Below the pieces are notes generated by a model. That model was not told the DNA's origin. It saw only the letters and a program-made list of their open reading frames with translations, and ran no database searches. A stretch of 64,000 bases of DNA, taken from positions 992,001-1,056,000 of the forward strand of contig WACJ01000009.1 in the NCBI GenBank assembly GCA_008973525.1. The letters are read 5' to 3'. Origin of the DNA: Stenopsyche tienmushanensis (lineage: Eukaryota; Arthropoda; Insecta; Trichoptera; Stenopsychidae). Below, in pieces: positions 61,750 to 64,000 of this stretch; within the stretch, counting starts at the first letter, position 1, and each line of letters opens with the position of its first letter. The position numbers and the translations under genes were made by a program.

Positions 61750-62880
61750 CAAGGCATATCCCGAAAGTAAGTGTACTATTTTTTTATATTTGTTTAGAAA
61801 ATAGGAAGATATTGTTAATACACTTGTTAAATATTTTTCAATATAATTTCCATCTCGTTCAATGCATCTGGTGAACCTTTGCATAAGCTTCTTTATGCCC
61901 TCCTTGAAGAACTCTCCCGCCAAATTCTTCCACTTCAGAAACTCTTTCTGTAACTGCTCGTCGGTTGAATATTTAATTCCACCCATGTATTTTTTCAAGA
62001 AGGAGAAAATATGATTTTCTGAAAGCTTCAAATCGGAGGAATAGGGGAGGGGTGATTCAAAACATCTAATGCAAATACATCAAAGATCGCTTTGCTGACT
62101 AAGGCTGTGTGAGGACAGGGCTTGTCGTGTAACAAGCACACTCCTTTCGTCAGCATACCCCTCCTTTTGTTTTGAATGTTTCTTTTGAGTTTTTTAGAAT
62201 CTCACAATATCGTTGTGCATTGATTGTCTCTCCCTGAAGCAGAAATTCGACCAAAATTATGCAACTCGCGGGCTCTATTGACCCGCTCGCACTTGGCAGG
62301 ATTTCTTACTGACATCTTTCACGCAACTGGACACTACAACGTAAATGTACTTAATACCGTATTCCTACTATGCTGGCTTTGTCAGGAGATCCCCTTTTAC
62401 CAGTCAGTATGACCAATTTTTAAAAATTTTCGGACCTCTCCGGGATGCGACTTCGGGTTTCGAAACCATGAGGTCCAATCGCGAGGTCATGGTCATGTAC
62501 GGCGAGGCGTCAATAACTAGCTTCGTCCGAACCCGCCGTCTCCATTGGGCAGGTCATGTGGCGCGGATGCCGATACACCGAGTTCCCCGAGCCGTCTTAG
62601 ATTTTCAGCCGAGTGGCAGTAGACCCGTCGGAAGACCTCGACTTCGCTGGGCGGATCAGGTAAAAAAAGACGCCGCTCGTCTGGGCCTGGGCAATTGGAG
62701 GGAGGAGGCCCAGGACAGACGAAAATGGCGGCAAGCGTTGTCGGTGGCCGGGGCTCTCTGATAGGGCTATAGGCGCCACCGAAAGTAAGTAAGTAAGTAA
62801 GTATGACCAATCCTTAACAAAAAAATAAAATACCACAGCCCATTATTGTCACAGTACACTTACTTTCGGGATATATCTCG
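61750..62880 (-). mobile_element. Mariner with a nested non-LTR insertion
   Basis: TA lies at 61748-61749 and 62881-62882. The inverted ends share ATATCCCGAAAGTAAGTGTACT in part (61756 onward, reversed before 62874). On the minus strand, 62031-61830 reads LAGEFFKEGIKKLMQRFTRC, then IERDGNYIEK, the transposase C-terminus. Near 62150-62090, LLHDKPCPHTAL keeps the second-aspartate block. The element is interrupted at about 62425-62800 by a retrotransposon 3' end. Without that insert it is about 755 bp, so it was already internally deleted. Confidence 0.85.
62425..62800 (+). mobile_element. Non-LTR retrotransposon 3' end inserted in the mariner
   Basis: The + strand reads SFVRTRRLHWAGHVARMPIH near 62516, VGRPRLRWADQVKKDAARLG near 62627 and NWREEAQDRRKWRQALSVAG near 62693, then AL and stop at 62761. 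This is the C-terminal region after the reverse transcriptase of RTE-like elements. It ends in an (AAGT)n tail at 62783-62798. The flanks agtatgaccaatttttaa (about 62405) and agtatgaccaatccttaa (about 62799) are the target-site duplication. The GC content is much higher than the host mariner. Confidence 0.85.
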
Positions 62881-62882
62881 TA

Positions 62883-64000
62883 TATTTCGTACGATAGTTT
62901 TTTTTTTTACTTATTTCATTGACGTGAAGAAATTAAACCTTTCATATACAAGAGTTAACATTCCATTGATATTTTTGTCGATATAAGAGCATTCCCACAG
63001 AATCATAAAGTATGCTTTTTTGCTCTAAATTGATTTATAAAGAAAATCTTTAGTGTTACTAAAAATAATATTTCAGTAATCAATCTTATTGTTAGAAAAT
63101 ACAAGCTTTTTGTCCAAATTACCTCATTCTCACCGTTATTTGTTGATTTAAATATGAAAACATCCTATAAAATAAATACATTAAAACATACTATAGAATA
63201 AATAGAGCGTAAAAACGTTTTTAAATATGTATATTCTTTAAATCCCCATGTGTTTTCAATGTGTATGATACCGTTGAAGAAAATGATTGTAATCCTATTA
63301 AACTAATGCTGATGTATATTTATCTTTCGAATTATATATTTTTCTAGATAGATCTTCCATGGTGTACGTTCTCTATAACAGCTGATATCATTCTTGCGTT
63401 ATATAAATATTTAAATAATAATAAATCACCAGATTCATAACATTAACGCCTCTCGCGCCCACCAACGCCCATGTTTATCTCAATGCGCCATCATGTATTG
63501 CATAATTTATACTTTGTATGCATTCTTGCTCGCGAATTAACATATTTGATTTTTGCAGATTGCCGCTTTAAAGCTCGTTACATCTCATTTTATCCAGGCG
63601 ACAATCTTTCGCCAAATCAAACAGTTATGCACCTCTGGCTTATTTGATAGCGCCTCAGTTGCTATCTCCATTCGGCATTGTCTTGAGCAAAGCTAAAGCT
63701 CAGCTTTTCAAAAAGCTTATACGACAAGCTTTTTCTACGGAGTTCTCGCTCTTATCCAACCCTCGCGAGAGCTCACCACCCCAAATGCGGCCTGGAAACT
63801 TTCACACAAAATGGACGGGCGAATTTTTCGCGCTCATGAAGCGCCATATTGTCGTTGAAGGCGCCCAAACTGCAACTTATCTAAGTTAAAGAGGTCTTTG
63901 TTCAGTTTGTTTTGTGTTCGTAGATCGACGCCGAAGTGATGAAGTAGGAGGGTATCTGAAGTTATTTCAGTATCTCCAGACATGTTCAAAGCCATTTAGG
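62883..64000. other. Non-coding; less AT-rich island at the window end
   Basis: AT-rich up to about 63420, then a unique, less AT-rich island with a frame of 81 codons at 63644-63889 (+). The acceptor-like tttttgcag at 63550-63558 opens a phase-1 frame that stops after about 34 codons and does not look like a Side-family transmembrane exon. No gene called. Confidence 0.4.

Noticed and set aside
63559..63650. Possible terminal exon after tttttgcag near the window end
   Set aside because: The phase-1 frame stops after about 34 codons and lacks a transmembrane stretch.

Overview
This is a window of AT-rich insect nuclear DNA. Insect origin is inferred from spliced exons with GT/AG borders, a sidestep-type adhesion gene, and a dense load of Tc1/mariner, pogo, hAT, piggyBac-like and RTE relics. 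Nothing looks bacterial: no operons, no ribosome binding sites and no long unbroken reading frames. The large introns and many mariner families would suit a hymenopteran or a similar AT-rich insect, but I cannot name the species.

The only host gene I can support lies on the + strand. Four consecutive exons (4536-4697, 5064-5195, 11808-11978, 14832-15011) are all phase 1-1. Together they encode the last Ig domain and the fibronectin-III-like membrane-proximal region of a sidestep (Side) family receptor. Earlier exons (signal peptide and outer Ig domains) lie left of the window. The transmembrane and cytoplasmic exons were not found, so they are either beyond 64000 or too diverged to recognise. 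The last intron would then exceed 48.9 kb.

Almost everything else recognisable is mobile-element debris in introns or flanking DNA. (1) A DD34D mariner family has three near-full-length copies (1726-2992 +, 17440-18703 -, 37719-38939 -) with TA duplications. All three share the same early stop codon and the same frameshift. (2) At least six further mariner lineages are present as deleted or eroded copies (3146-3820, 10262-10440, 10615-11175, 12665-12960, 15060-16030, 36328-37640, 45217-45932, 58715-59334, 61016-61716, 61750-62880). (3) A 2.7-kb pogo/Tigger element (24830-27510) carries a hAT-like insertion and a dispersed repeat inside it. A second pogo fragment lies at 9155-9962. (4) A family of TA-flanked MITEs is built from CGCACAAAAAA/CGCATAA motifs (7010-7607, 28579-29057, 47664-48197, 50678-51290). 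(5) An LTR family has a complete solo LTR at 42787-43226 flanked by ATAC, plus three fragments. (6) RTE-type non-LTR pieces lie at 48400-49150 and 62425-62800, the latter nested in a mariner. (7) There is a Mutator-like transposase relic (32245-32590) and several piggyBac-like or Helitron-like repeats.

Between the elements are islands of unique, less AT-rich sequence, for example 5690-6060, 8160-8720, 11380-11760, 16440-17010, 23690-24440, 33000-33560, 39160-40090, 41690-42330, 49360-50060, 57340-57960 and 63420-64000. They hold no gene I recognise. They are the best places to look for conserved regulatory DNA of the Side-family gene.
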